Shown here in pieces: positions 20,633 through 33,482 of a stretch of DNA of 64,000 nucleotides (position 1 is its first letter; each line of letters starts with the position of its first letter). The stretch is taken from the NCBI RefSeq assembly GCF_000801105.2, contig NC_079512.1:1736263-1800262 (forward strand). Reading direction: 5' to 3'. The translations under genes and the position numbers were made by a program. This DNA is from Raphanus sativus (taxonomy: Eukaryota; Streptophyta; Magnoliopsida; Brassicales; Brassicaceae). The notes under the pieces were generated by a model, which did no database searches, was not told the DNA's origin, and saw only the letters and a list, made by a program, of their open reading frames with translations.

Positions 20633-23600
20633 TTAGCTTGAGCCATAATCAAGACCTCCCCAACTGAAGTGAGATCCTTGTCTGACTATTGGGAAAGCAT
20701 GCATAAACACACAAACACAAACGCAGACCGTCGCAACCGCAAGCATCGAGTGGATGATTGGAGTTGGAAACAAACGACGTGAGCCAGAAGAAACTTTCTT
20801 CTGATACTTCAGAGCCACACTTGCACATGTGTTGCAAGATCTCTTGACCTCTGAGCTTAGTCTCAAACCATTCTCGATGTTAAGAGATATTTGACCGTTT
20901 CTCTTATCTGCAAGTTTACGAGCCACCAAGGTGTTGTAACTGTGGTTGTTCCTCATCGCAGCATAGCTAAACGGAGTCTGTCCGCATGCATCGATCAAGG
21001 TATTCCAGCAGGATAATCCTATCTGCAACCAGAGAGAACTCAAAGGTTAACAAAAGAAGAAACTAGAGGCTACTAAATATAGAAACTATACCTCTTGTGG
21101 ATCATTAGTTAGGACATCAATCATATCATCAGAACCAGACGTAGAAGCAGCCAGATGCAGAGGAGTGATATCACCAGGTCCTGTGATGTTAGGCAAGAAG
21201 ATGAACTTTTTATCAGTGTGATCAACGGAATAGTGTATCAGCGTTTCAGCCATCTTCGTGTTCCTCCTTTTAACAGCGCGGTTCAGTAGCTGAATCTCAG
21301 CCAGCACATCTAAAGACTCCTTGTTCAAGTTTCTCTCTACCATCATATCTAGAAGGGTTCTCACGAGAGAACAGCAACCTCTTTCAACAGAGCATACGAG
21401 GAGAAACTTGAAGCGAGGGAGGGAAAAATCAGACCTCCTCCGTTTCTTCTGAAACAGCCAGCCGAGCTCGTTCAAGAAACAGAGAACCTCTTCTCTTGAT
21501 CTTGGACGGTCTGAGCTGTGTTCTGTCACTTTGTTTGGATGAAACTCGTCTTCAAGACTATTCAGCTCTTTGCAAATCGTGGCACTGGCAATTATCAAAG
21601 GGAAACTGTCGCTTCTGAATCCATTCTCCACCTTTGTCCACGCAATAGTTACATCTTAAAATTAATATTCAAAAAAATCACTAGACGGTAACAAAGTGCA
21701 TTATACTGGATTATTGATTAGGCGGACGTCTAGACTGAATTAGACTGAAATATTAGACAAATATTTTTTAAGAAACTGTTCAACAAAATTAGTTTTGTTT
21801 AGGTTAGGCATTGTAAAGACCGATTTTTAGAACACTGGTTAAGATAACATCTTGTAAAACCTTGTTTCCTAAGAAACTATAAGTGTGGTCGTTTTGAAGT
21901 CTTACCTCAACAAAACAACGCCCCAAAGAACCAGGGCTTGGACCATTGACTTTGAATCTATTTACAGTTAACTCATCAAACTTGGTACTCCTATGCACTG
22001 TTCCAGTTACCTCCATCGATGAATAGTTACCCATATGCGCGCAACGAACACTGCAGCATAATGAACCATGAATCTTACTTAGTACCAAAAAACACAAAAC
22101 AAAAAGAACCTTTAAATAAAATTGCTAAACTGTTTATTACCTGATTCCATCATTAGTCAAGCTTCTACCCCTTACAACCAAAGTTGTTTCTTCACCGGCT
22201 ACAACGGCAAGAGGTGACACAGTGATCAGCTCCGGTGAACTCAAAGTTCTCCAAGATTTGCTCAGACGGATTCTACCTGTAGCACATTACATAGAAATGA
22301 CTAAGTTAATATTATCTTCTAGACCATACGCCAACGATGGACACAGAAGCAACAGCTCATGAGGCACTCACCGTGTTTGTGTGACGCGAGCTGTCTGCCT
22401 GTGTTGACCAAGAATCTTGTGTTGCTCCAAAACTCTGAATCTTGAACCAAAGAACCGACCCGCTGAAGCAAGTTTTCTTCAAGCTGGACAAAAAGACATA
22501 AAAATAAAATTTAAAATTTAAAAAAAAAAAAGACTAAAGCAAATTCACTCACCTGTTCCCAAGCAGAAGCTGACATTGCCACATAGACAGAAAGAACAAC
22601 ACAACCAGGCCTGATATAACTCTCCATTTCTGATGGAATGCTAGAAAGCCAGCTATAGATCTGAAATCAATTTGTACTTGTTAAGAACTTTAGACTTAAA
22701 AGGATATTTTTAGGAAGTTATCACCTCTGTTTTCAGTGTCCCAGGGAGCTGACTAGGATCTTTTCCAAGTAGCTTGAATACTATCTTCCCGGTACGGTCC
22801 TGATCATCAGAGTTCAAGCTGGGAGGAGAATTATCTGAGCCACAAGAAGCATCATAACCAGATTGATGATGCTTGGATACTTTATAATTAGAGTTATTTG
22901 CTGTTGATGCACCAAAGAGCTCGAGGGGCAAACAGTTACTAGTCCTGGGACCAGGACTAGAGTTTCTGCAATTGTTGTTAGATCTCATGGTTTCAGGAGA
23001 TGTCTGTAATGGGAAGAACTCCTGCATGACCGGAGATGATGATGATGATGGCGAGGGGTTACTACTCGCAGAAGAATAGTACTTTCCAGAAGGTGCAACC
23101 GTTGGTTGACTCTCATTTTCCGGTGAAGAGGTGAATAGTTGTAGAGCTAAGCTAGGTCTAGTGTCCTGAGAAGGAGACGGGTTACTGCTGCTGGTTGTAG
23201 AAGTAAACTCCAACGTTCTCTTTTCTAAATTGGTTGTAGAAGAAGTTAACTTAGTCTTCTCATTGATGTCTTTGTTCCCCAATCCACCTTGAGATAAAAA
23301 AGCTATGGCCTCAGGTCCAGATGAACCTAGAGTTGTGGAGAGAACAGCAAGTAAGTCCATTGTAGATGGAGAAGAGGAGGAGACCCCATTCATATCATTT
23401 TGTGGGTTCATAGCTGAAGTTTGAACTTGGATACTGTTCAACTTTGAGACAAGATCCATAGGCAACGGTAACGCTTTGATTTTGTTAAGTATCTGAAGTA
23501 GTTGCTCCCTTTGTGGCACTGCAAGAGACCCATTAGGTCTACTAGCATCGTTCCTACCTGCAAAAAAAACATAGACCCGGGAACTTGTTAATAATAGTAC

Positions 23601-24442
23601 AAGTATCACCAGAGAGAGGATAATGATGCAGTAAGTACCTTGCGCACAAGCTAAAGCTGTTAGCAAAGCCATAACATCCATATTAGCGTTATTAGAGGTG
23701 TTAACAGGAGCTATAATCTCCTCAGGCTGAGTTTTCCTCCTCCGTCTGTTATGTCCAGCCAATCTACGCCTACAACTTCTCTTTCCTTCATCAAACTCCG
23801 AAAGAAGATGAAACCTAAAAGCCAAAAGTTCCAAACTCTTTAAAACATGATCATTTTTTTTATTTAACATCTTTATTGATATCAAATCAATTTTAACATA
23901 TAACTATATGAATCACAAATTACAGATACAGCAGTAACACTATGCTTCTAGAAGGTTTATATTCACCTGCTACACTGTTGGCAGAACCTCTGCATCTGAT
24001 TCCCAACAAGAGCTTTGGTGGCTTTGCTGTGAACCTCACAGACTTTATGTCTTCTGTGATAGTCCTTAGCAACTGAGAGATCTTCCATACAGTTATCCAC
24101 CTGGCACTTGGGGTAGTTCCCGCCTCCTCCACTCCCGGGAGACCCGGACTTAACCCTCTTGTTAGGCATGGTTATGATCGGTGGCGGCGTGCTGCTGAGA
24201 TTCAAATCAAGGCCTCTTCCTTCTCCTCCTCCTCCCTCGTGACTACTCGCATCGACGTTATTAGCCTCCTCAGCGCCGTCGTCGTCTACGGGTTTAGCTT
24301 CGAATCTGTGGCTGTCCCATTCCCACATGCTGGGATTCCAATCAGCTTTGGGAGGCTGTGGCTGAGACGGCACGAGCCAGTGCGGGTGGCGTTTTCTTGC
24401 CATTGGATGGTGAAGTGAGACCGGAGCAGCTACATCATCCAT
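20633..24442 (-). CDS. SPL16: SBP-box transcription factor SPL16 (SPL1/12/14 group)
   Basis: Nine exons read in frame to a 971-residue protein: 24442-23967, 23814-23639, 23557-22725, 22660-22553, 22483-22372, 22276-22141, 22050-21906, 21631-21092, 21022-20633, all with GT-AG borders. The SBP domain (residues ~111-188) has zinc ligands C113, C118, C135, H138 and C154, C157, H161, C173, and a basic nuclear signal [17 protein letters not shown] that crosses exon 1/2. Towards the C-terminus are ankyrin-like repeats and a hydrophobic segment ([18 protein letters not shown]), as in SPL1/12/14/16. SBP proteins bind GTAC cores. The length matches the Arabidopsis gene (~990 residues), and position beside LHCB7 is syntenic with At1g76580. 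Long SPLs of this group are not miR156 targets. SPL14 is the close paralog and the only real alternative. Confidence 0.95.
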
Positions 24443-24900
24443 TTCTCGCTCGAGATCAACAGATCCAACACTCGAAGTGAATTAGCTTTTCAGAAATTAT
24501 ATAAACTTATCTTCTACGCTAATGAAAACAATCAACACCTTCCACTACACTCAATCAATAGAGAAACGAATTCAAATCGTTGTTGCTACCTTAGCAGAAT
24601 CAAAAGTACTACATGGATTCTGATACATAAGATCGAAACCAAATTGAATTGAACAAGTAGAGAGACTTGTTCAGATTTTGAGTAGCTTCAAAAATCGAAT
24701 CTAAACCGATCAAGGAACTAAGAGGGGAAGCAAAGGTTGTTGTATTCCCTCTCAATTTTTTTTCTCTCTCTCTCTCTCTCTCTTTCTGTTCGTCTTCTTA
24801 CGTTTTGAGCCTTTCCTTTTGTTCTGTGTTGCCGTCGACATCTTCTTACCTCTTACGGAACTTTTCCTTTTTCACATTGTTCGGTAATGGTGGCACATAC
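24443..24900 (-). promoter_or_regulatory. SPL16 leader and promoter with a GA/CT microsatellite
   Basis: A (CT)10 run at 24764-24783 ((GA)n on the gene strand) sits ~320 bases upstream of the ATG, in a pyrimidine-rich patch. This is a common plant core-promoter or leader feature. Confidence 0.5.
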
Positions 24901-25945
24901 TGTAAATTCGAAAGGTATAAGGGTGTTTCTGTAATGTGATTTAAAAGGTGTACGGTACCCAAAGTTACATTTGAATTTTTGAACTGATTTAATACTAAAA
25001 AAAACTAAGTAATAGCTGGTAAAATTTCAAATTTTGTTAATATTTTAGTTTTTGATTGAAAAACTTAAAAATTTAAAATTATTAATAAAAATTAATAAAA
25101 TAGTTTGAAAAACTTAAAAAAATTAAAATTATTAATAAAAAGTAATAAAATAGTTTTTTCCTGTTAGCTTAATGTTTTAATTTAATTTTTGGTTTATTAA
25201 ATTTTATGGTATATAGCTAAATTTAGTTATATTTTGTTTGTAACTATTGCCTTAATTTAAATTTTTATCATTAATTTATAATAAATCAAAAACTGATATA
25301 TATATATATATATATATAGCCAAAATCAATTAATTTTGTTTAAGAATGTTGCCATAAACCAATATTTAAATTATTAAATTTTTATTTTCATAATAAAAAT
25401 GAATTCATTTTATAATTTTTACTAAACCTTATCATTTTCTTTTGAGAATGAAGTAGCGAAAACACATAAGCAACTTTTAAAAATTATTTATCAAATAATA
25501 TTTATGGAATTAAATACTGTTTAAACCTAATATTTTAAAAATTTATTAAAATATAGTATTTCAAACTTATAATTTTAAAATTTATTTCAAATTTTACTAA
25601 TAATAAAAATATTTTAAATAGTGACTTTTATGAGATTTGTTGTGCTTTAAAAATATTTTAACAAAATTTCTCATTTAAAAAATATCATATCCAATCTTAT
25701 AATTTTATATAAAATTTTAAAATATTTTAGTTAAACACACAGCAACTTATAGTTTACCTAAAATCATCCTTAAACTCATTTAAATTTTTCTCAAATATAA
25801 TACATAAACAAATACACAAACACAGAACAAGAGTTTTCTCAAAAAAAAAAAAAAACACAGAACAAGAGTACAACAATCTTTGTCACTCATAACATATTCA
25901 TTGCATTGTCTTTTTGACATGTATATATGTACATAGTCTCTGTTT
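24901..25945. other. AT-rich spacer between SPL16 and LHCB7
   Basis: No gene was seen. A (TA)n microsatellite lies at ~25295-25318. The last ~200 bases are probably LHCB7 3' UTR. Confidence 0.55.
25818..25869 (+). mobile_element. LINE-tail micro-insertion near the LHCB7 3' end
   Basis: CACAGAACAAGAGT at 25821-25834 and 25856-25869 flanks TTTCTC plus ~15 A. With shared A residues the duplication may be 17 bp. Confidence 0.7.
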
Positions 25946-27953
25946 TCATATATGAAGCGTGGCAAGAAGATTGTTATGTGATGGATCGGAGACATGGTCA
26001 ACGAGATTTTGTACAGGTCCTTTGCCTGTGAAAGCAGCTTGTGCATAGAATCCAAGCCATGCCACCATAGCTAGTCTCCCGTTTTTGATCTCTTTGACCT
26101 TAAGATCTTCAAAAGCTACCGGGTCTTGAGAGAGGTTCAATGGATCAAAAAGCGTTCCTCCTGGATAGTTTATGTCTCCTGGCAAGTATATTCCCAGTGG
26201 CTCTAAGGCCTCAATCCCGCAGTATCTTGCGTATTCAGGTCCTACCTGCATACATAAAACAAGGTTTTAAGATGAGTTTGATGAAGCATGTGTGTGAGGT
26301 ATAGTTATTACCATCAAGAGTGCTTGGCAAATGGCTATAACAATGACACCTTGGCTTCCAGCTACGTGAAGCCCTGGGATCCCAAGGTAGTCCAATGTCT
26401 CTCCCTGGTGAAAAATGAAATGAAATACTTATAAAAATGAGCCTAAGAGATGTCACTGACTAGTATTACTCTCTCTCTCTCCGTTTGTTTTATAAGTTTT
26501 TTGTTGTGTAAAAAGATGTTTTGACATTGGACCGTTCTAGACATATGGTCGACCAACCGGCCAAATATCAAACAAGAACATGAAATACCATTGTTCAGAA
26601 ACGTACGTGACGGGTTAGAGACGATATGGTCAAAGTCACAAATTTACTCCACGACTTAGATTAATTCATCCGCTAACTCGTTCCGCTAAATCAAAACATA
26701 ATGTTTTGCAATCCATACCAAGAGTTAACGGTTTCCGTTAGATCGAAGCCTAAAACTTTTCAATCCGGTAATATAACCAAAGTTCCAAATAATAATCACA
26801 ATCAAACACATTCTAGAATCTAGTATAAAGACTAATTCCAGAATATCTAACTATTCACAGCGTAGCGATATTATCTAAGCATTTAGCATTCTAACTAACC
26901 AATCAACCTAACTATTAGCATTGCTATTTTATTTGTTTATTTTAACTTTATTAAAAACATCTAACCAATTAGTTTTTTAGTTCTTTTAATTTATATATTT
27001 AAATTATGCTTTTAATTTAAAAGTGAATTTTTTGTGATTTAACCCAAAAACATCATTCATAAATTATGAAAATTAACAACTTTGGTAGATGAACAAGAAC
27101 CTGAAGCTTAGAATAACCGACTCGCCACCATACAGGTTCAGCAAAATGAAAAGCTCCAGTGAGATCAAACACTTCTGGGATTAGAGCACCCAACGCTGCA
27201 AGCATGGCCCAACGAGCATGAAGTATTTCAAAGCTGCAAAAAAAAACAAGCCGCAGCTTCAAAGTCCCTAAAACTTTACAGAACAAATATAGAAACTGAA
27301 AGGAGAAGACTCACTTGAAGTACTTATCAAAGTTCAAACGATCCTTGCCAAGACCTGCAATGTCGAATCCGTAATCCCCAGGGAGATCTCCAGTGAGGTA
27401 AGGAGGATAATCATATGGGATGGGACCAAACCAACGGGGACGTTCTTGTCCATACCACTTGCTGCACACTTGCAGGAACAAAACCAAAGGAAGCAAATGT
27501 TAACTAAACAAACATTGGCCTTTTCATAATACAAGTCAAAACAAAGTGTCTTTAATTTAATTAAACATACATACCTGTCGGCTCTAGCCTTCTGAGCTTT
27601 GGCGTTGAATCTTGAAGTGTTCTCCACGGCTTCTTTCTTTTTTTCTTCTAATCTCCGCCGCAGAGATTCTCCTAACGAGCTGTTGGCGATTGCTTTAACC
27701 GCCGTGAAAGGAATCGCGGAGAAAACCAACACACCGGCGAGCTGAAAAGAAGGCATCTAGAGTTAACGAGAAATATAAAAGAAGAAGAATGGTGATCAAT
27801 GACTCAAACCTCTTGCCACGAAGCTCTGCAAATAGAACGGGACTTTCTCACGGCGATTCTCTGATGAGGCGGCTCAGGAGAGAGTCTCCTGGGGAGAGAG
27901 TGGAAGGACGAACGAGTCGAGGAAAGTGACATCATATCCTGAAACAGAGCCAT
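25946..27953 (-). CDS. LHCB7: Chlorophyll a/b-binding protein LHCB7
   Basis: Six exons give 327 residues, the length of Arabidopsis LHCB7 (At1g76570): 27953-27810, 27741-27575, 27461-27315, 27233-27101, 26404-26312, 26245-25946. A Ser/Arg-rich transit-peptide-like N-terminus (~50 residues) is followed by a hydrophobic stretch ([19 protein letters not shown]). The LHC core follows: [20 protein letters not shown], first helix with the pigment-ligand Glu in [10 protein letters not shown], a middle helix ([18 protein letters not shown]), and the last helix [23 protein letters not shown]7 is a rare, low-expressed antenna protein of the thylakoid, co-expressed in high light. Intron 4 is the longest (~700 bp). 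All splice sites are GT-AG and the key motifs are intact. Confidence 0.95.
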
Positions 27954-28944
27954 GGTTTGAAATCATTGATTTGGCTTTTTTTTCTTTAATTTATTAACTG
28001 ATTCAGACAACAGCTTAATTTTCTATGTTACGGATCTGTTGACGTGTCTTGATATTAACCTGAACTTTTCACATCCTTCCTGGGCCGGATATTTCTTAGG
28101 CCCAATCAATCATTGGCTATGGAGCCATTCTTACTTTGATGACCTGTTGGACAAGTCTCTATTATGCCTATGCTTTTTGGTATTTTGGGTATTGGTTCGG
28201 ATAGCGTATTTCAGGTAGTGAGTAGTTGGGATAAGGAGTTAGAAATTTTATATAGAACCTAGCATGTTTTCGGTTCAGATTCGTTTCAGGTGGTTTCGGT
28301 TTTGGGTCCGTTCAAATAGTAAAACTAAAAATAAGAAAATAACCAATTTTTTTTTGGTTTTGATAGTCATTTCAGATATTTTAGATAAAATATCAAATAA
28401 TTAAGATGGTTAAAATAAAAATTTTGGATAATTCAGATTGTTTTGAATACTACGAATCAAAATATCCAAATACTTTCAAATAATTTTAGGTAATTAATAT
28501 TTTAATATATTTGGATACTTATTATTCGATTTTCGGTTTGGTTTGGTCATTTTAGATGTAGAAAAATAAAAACAGTTTAGGTATTTCGGTCAGATCCGAG
28601 TTTTGGTTATTTCGGTTTGGTTCAGTTTGTTTTTTTTTTAATTTGCTTGCCGAGGCCTACTCTCTCTAGTGTGCTTCTCTAATCTTCAGTTAGTACATTT
28701 TTCAGCCTCTACTTTTTTGTGCTTCTTTCAAGCATATCTCAGTGTGTTTCCCGCTCCAGGAACCCTCCTTACTTCTGATTGCGTACCAAAGGCTTTGGTA
28801 GCTTTAAACATATTCAAGAAAATATATCTATTCTATAATGATGATGTTCAATACATGATGACTCAATCATCAACAAAGTTCAATCTTGAATGAATGGAAC
28901 AAAACAATGCATATAGCAAGCTCAAGCGTGTGGTGGTGAGGATT
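27954..28944. other. LHCB7 promoter and degenerate transposon-like DNA
   Basis: 28180-28640 is full of GGTTTCGGTTTTGGG / TTTCGGTTTGG blocks like those inside the Helitrons, probably an old transposon remnant. No gene was supported. Confidence 0.4.
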
Positions 28945-31062
28945 CTAAGCCACAAGCCACATGAAGTATGTAGGCCAAACAGTGAGTGAAATCGAAGCAA
29001 AAGCGTAAGTCCAGAGCAGAATCACTGAGCATTCACTTTCCCCAGCTCCAAACAACTGAGTTATTGTACCTGCGCCAATTAAGTGATTACATCAGTTAAT
29101 AAAGCAACCAATACTATTCTCTAACGTTAACAGGGTTGGTTTTGGTTTGCATCAAAGAACCTAGATTCATTGCTGGTGGGACAGCATACTGTAGAAGAAG
29201 AACGAACTGGTACAAAGGCTCTGAGGTAATCAAATCAAACTTGTATGCTCCTCTTACGATCAAAACACCACTTATAGGCAAGAAAATGTAACGTGCAACC
29301 AATACACCGATAATACTTGATTTTTTCATTCCTGAACTCCTCATGCCTTTGAGTAAGTTTCCTCCAATGATCAGTGTCATAGCAGGAATGGCTCCATCTC
29401 TTCAACAAGACATAGGAGAAATCTTAGGTTAAAGCTTGAGTGAGTGAGTTTCTTTTTACTATGATAATGACTTTTTTCTACCCCACTAAAGTTGCAGAGT
29501 CTTGAAGTACTCCTAGAGGAGCTCCGTTGCCGATGATTAGCTTCCTTATAGGAGTAATGAGCCCGACCACAAGCGCGATCATCTGAAGACAAAACAAAGT
29601 TAAGAAAGATTACAACAGTGTGAAATGAACATATTCTTTCTGTTCCAAAAAATATATAACGTTTTGAGAAAAATTTGATGTTTCAAAATGTACAATATTT
29701 TGATACTTTAAAAAAAAAATTTTTTTTATTGAAAACTGTGTGATTGATGGTGTTTTACAAATTCTTTTGATAGTTTGAATTAGTTTTTAGTTTATACTGT
29801 AATATCATTTTTAGAAGAAGTGTATGTTTTAATTATTGTGAGTTTAAAAAAGATTATTGTGAATTAACCAAAACATCATATTCATATAATCTGATACAGG
29901 GGAAGTAATTTTTTACCGCAGCAATAGTTGATGGAGCAAATATTGTCCTTAAGTTGACTTTGTCAGCCAGTGAAACCATTCTTAACTTGACTTTGTCCCA
30001 CCTCCCAACCTGTCACACACTCACACGTCTAGTCATTACCTAAAGGATCAACATTTAATGTTATTTTTAATTGAAAGCCCTTTCTAAAAAAAAAAAACTC
30101 TGATGAATGATCAAGTGATGAGACACCTTTTGGTTAGCCTCTTCTTCTCTAGATGAGATCAGTGGGACTTTGCAGCTGTTGGATTCAATAGAAGGTTGAG
30201 TTTCAATGGGAGAGTTTGATAGCACCCGCATAAGATTGTATACGTAAGTCCATATGTAAACTGCTCCCATCTGATAACATCACAAGTATATATATCATGA
30301 TGATATATTATATATACACTCATGAAACCTTGAAGAAGTAGAAAACTTACAGCCATGGAGAGTGCAACATAACCAACTCCATACTTCTGACAATTCTCTG
30401 GATCTCCAAATGGACCTCCTTTCTCTTTACAAAGAGCTGGAACAATGATTAATGGCATGTTTCCCAGATTCCCTGTTTTAATTTCATCATTAAGAAACAA
30501 AAATATAGAATCTGAAAATATTCAGAGACATCATGTTAATGTTTTGTTACCAGCAGCGCAACAACCAACAATGAGACCACGAAGATGGGAAGGAGGCTTG
30601 GTGATGAGAATAACAATCCAGCCCAAGAACGAACCAATGATGAATGTGAGCAGAACATTAACCGGCATGAACCACCTAACACCACAAAAACCATCATTTA
30701 TCTCATTACATAATAAACCAGAGAGTACAAAAATTTTCAACTCCAGATGAAAAAGACTTACATTTGCATCAAGCTTTCATATGTAACACTATTAGCTAAA
30801 CGGCTTCCAATAAGGGAAGGACTAAACACATAGAAGACAATCTATACAGACAAAACCAAATAGAAGTGTAAAGTCATCGATGTGGTTAGACTCGTGAAGG
30901 AAGATGATTATGTAATAAACTGACGTTGTTCAAAACTTTTCGAGCATCTTGACCAAGAAGATTGACTCCGTCAAGAGCCATATAGAATCCAACGGTTGTT
31001 ATCAGCAGAATTTCCACAACAGGTTTCGATGAAGTTATGAACAGATGCAAAAGTTTCATCAT
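28945..31062 (-). CDS. PILS3: PIN-LIKES auxin carrier, PILS3
   Basis: Nine exons give 388 residues: 31062-30925, 30841-30762, 30675-30551, 30472-30351, 30270-30127, 30009-29917, 29582-29482, 29399-29161, 29069-28945. An AG-preceded ATATTAGCG upstream of the ATG suggests a further intron in the 5' leader. The protein follows Arabidopsis PILS3 (At1g76520, ~390 residues) closely, including FITSSKPVVEILLIT, the CCAAGNLGNMPLIIVPALC signature, MGAVYIWTYVYNLM and the ending FMWLVA. PILS proteins have about ten membrane helices with a cytosolic loop (here residues ~170-215) and sequester auxin in the ER. The second Arabidopsis copy (PILS4) is not present. Intron 6 carries a Stowaway-like MITE. Confidence 0.94.
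29634..29905. mobile_element. Degenerate Stowaway-like MITE in PILS3 intron 6
   Basis: TA plus TTCTTTCTGTTCCAAAA at the left and CAGGGGAAG plus TA (29906-29907) at the right. The right border is only ~10 bases from the splice donor of exon 6. Confidence 0.5.
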
Positions 31063-32311
31063 CTCTGCTTTCTCCAACGCTAATATCTGCAAATATAAAT
31101 AAACATGATTTTCGGTTGTTGCATATGAATTTGACCAAAACAGAGCTCGAAAATACTCTCTAGTAAATCTGAAAATATATCTCCGGCAACAAATAAATAA
31201 TCTTTTAGGAAATATTCCGCCGGAGAATCCAGAAAAACGAAACCTTTATACTATTTTCTCTCTATATGAAAAAGAAAATATGAGTTTTCCAAAAAAAAAA
31301 AGAGAAAATATGCTTCTAGAGGCTGGCGTTACACTTGCATGGCCGCCTCTACACGCTATTTATATTCTTTGTTTATGAAAAGTAAACGTTTCTAAAAGGT
31401 ATAATATCCTCCTTTTGTTGCTCAAAATTTGATCATATTCTTTGTTTATGAGAATTTCATGTTTTTATTCTACAGAATATTTGATTAGTATTAGTTTAAA
31501 ATTTAGCTGTGGATGAATTTTAAAATATAAATTGAAATTAACGCGGAATGAGAATTTGGTAGGATAAAAATTTACCACATGCATAAAATATTATTTTAAA
31601 ACTAGAAGTGAATGAGAATTTCGTTTTTTCTTCAATCGAATTTTAATTTTAATTTTTTTATCGAGAACATATTTGTTTTAATTTAGCTTGAATATTATAA
31701 AATACAGTACTGTACAACTTGAAATTAGGATGAGTCGTGTCAGACTTGTCAGTCATCTTTTTATTGTTGTTCCGTATGAAACAATCCAAACTGTATACAT
31801 TAGAATTTCTATAAATTAATAACTATTAGGACTTTAAAATTTTTTATTTTTTATTTTCAGAAATATTTGCTCTAAGATAAGAAAAATATTTGAATTTAAT
31901 GTATAGACATTAATTATTATTTTTGAAATTTGACATTTAAATTAATTTTATTATATTATTTCGTTTATATAATATATATTGCATAAAGCTTAATGTGGTT
32001 TTAGATATAATATTTAAATCTCATTAAAAATATATTAAGTGTTAGAAAAAATATAATTCCATTGTGAATATAAAATAAAAAAATATAATAATAGATTTTT
32101 ACTTATATAGATTTTTACTTATATAAAATATGTATACATATAAATTATTAATTTATAATTTAATGTGACTATATATTTACATAGATTTTCTAGATTTTTT
32201 TTTAATTATTTTACTGATTTATAACAAATTTTAAATAGGTCCGAATTGAAATCGGCAAAATTTATTAATTTATCAAATTATTAATTTATCGAATATTAAT
32301 TCATAGAGGTT
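31063..32311. other. PILS3 upstream region, AT-rich spacer
   Basis: No gene is visible. The first ~200 bases probably hold the PILS3 leader and promoter. Confidence 0.5.
31273..31312 (+). mobile_element. LINE-tail micro-insertion
   Basis: AGAAAATATG at 31273-31282 and 31303-31312 flanks AGTTTTCC plus ~11 A. Confidence 0.6.
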
Positions 32312-32319
32312 TTATTGTA

Positions 32320-32670
32320 TATGCATTATAGATACGTCATACGTAGCTCTGAAGGCCGCAGTGTTGCATCTGTGTGTCTTAAATCTCTGATGTACCAGTA
32401 AAATGCCCAGTACTCGTGGATCGGACGTAGTCTCTATTAAAAATCTATTAATAGATTCCGAGTGCGGGCGAAACTCGTTATCAAGGTTGACATCTGGAGG
32501 GTGCGGGGGCCTGCGGCCCCCGTGGTACGGTATACCTTTTCGGTTTAGGAAAATTACTATTTCTATTGGGAAAAGGAAATCGGGTTTTTTGAGGCTATAT
32601 AAATATATGTCTAAGGGTTTGTAAATTATTATCACATCATTAATAAAAAACCCTAAACGGGTATTTGCCT
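32320..32670 (+). other. GC-richer island with hairpin, TATA-like box and AATAAA; origin unknown
   Basis: A ~300-bp block is clearly less AT-rich than its surroundings. It carries a 7-bp perfect GC hairpin (GGGGGCC-TGC-GGCCCCC, 32505-32521), a TATA-like CTATATAAATATA near 32595 and AATAAA near 32643. The order TATA, then poly(A) signal, recalls an LTR, but no partner LTR or primer-binding site was found. Frames on both strands (32312-32635 minus, 32403-32624 plus) have no recognisable product. Confidence 0.3.
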
Positions 32671-32932
32671 CAATACGTTTTTTTTTCTATTCTTTTTCTA
32701 ACCTAAATGACGGCTGTTCACGACACGTAGCTTTGTTTGTGTTTCAACTTACGATAAGTTGTAAGTTTCTTCGGATTTTACTTTTACTAGAATCAACAAA
32801 ACTAAAGGTTTCAAAGCATTAGGACATTTATAAAAAGATTCATAATAATTTCCACCAGTTTTGGAAAAGACATGCAATTATTTGTTTTTTCCAAGATTAT
32901 CGTATGTATATGCATGGATTCAAAATACTAGT

Positions 32933-32976
32933 ATGAATTAGGCTTCTTTTTTTTTTGTAAAACATGAATTAGGCTT
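32933..32976 (-). mobile_element. LINE-tail micro-insertion (reverse)
   Basis: ATGAATTAGGCTT at 32933-32945 and 32964-32976; the minus-strand insert is GTTTTACAAAAAAAAAAG. Confidence 0.7.
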
Positions 32977-33224
32977 TTCCTGAGAATAGTTATTATCAGA
33001 CTGTCGTCATGCCTTCCGTCACAGCGACTGCGAAGTGTTTCTCTGTCTAATTCGTGGTTCTTGTCGGAAGTAGAGTTATCGGACGGTGAAAAACAATATT
33101 CGATTGTTTTGTTTATTTCTTAGAAACAAATGTCTCTTTGTTGCTATCTATCTTCTTCTGGCGAATTGTTTTCAAAAATTAAAATGATTCGGTTATGCTA
33201 CTAACTTATGAAATTTACATAAGA

Positions 33225-33271
33225 ACATTATGATAACTATCAGTTTACAAAAAAAAACATTATGATAACTA
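33225..33271 (+). mobile_element. LINE-tail micro-insertion
   Basis: ACATTATGATAACTA at 33225-33239 and 33257-33271 around TCAGTTTAC plus eight A. Confidence 0.75.
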
Positions 33272-33482
33272 GGATTTTTAATACTAAAACCCCTCAACTA
33301 AGTTTGTTTTGGGTTAAAACCCTCAAACTAAGTATTTAATGAAATAACCCCTAAACTAATTTTATTTAAAGAATTAAATCCTCTCAGGTTATAATTACCA
33401 GTACTACTGATAAATCTTTAGTTTAGGTATTTTTACAATAAGTAAACATAGTTGAGGGGTTTTACCATTGAAAATAAAAATT
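33272..33482. mobile_element. Short inverted-repeat MITE (ACCCCTCAACTA type)
   Basis: ACTAAAACCCCTCAACTAAG on the left is inverted as ATAGTTGAGGGGTTTTACC on the right, ~190 bp apart. The target duplication could not be fixed, so the superfamily is open. Confidence 0.55.
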
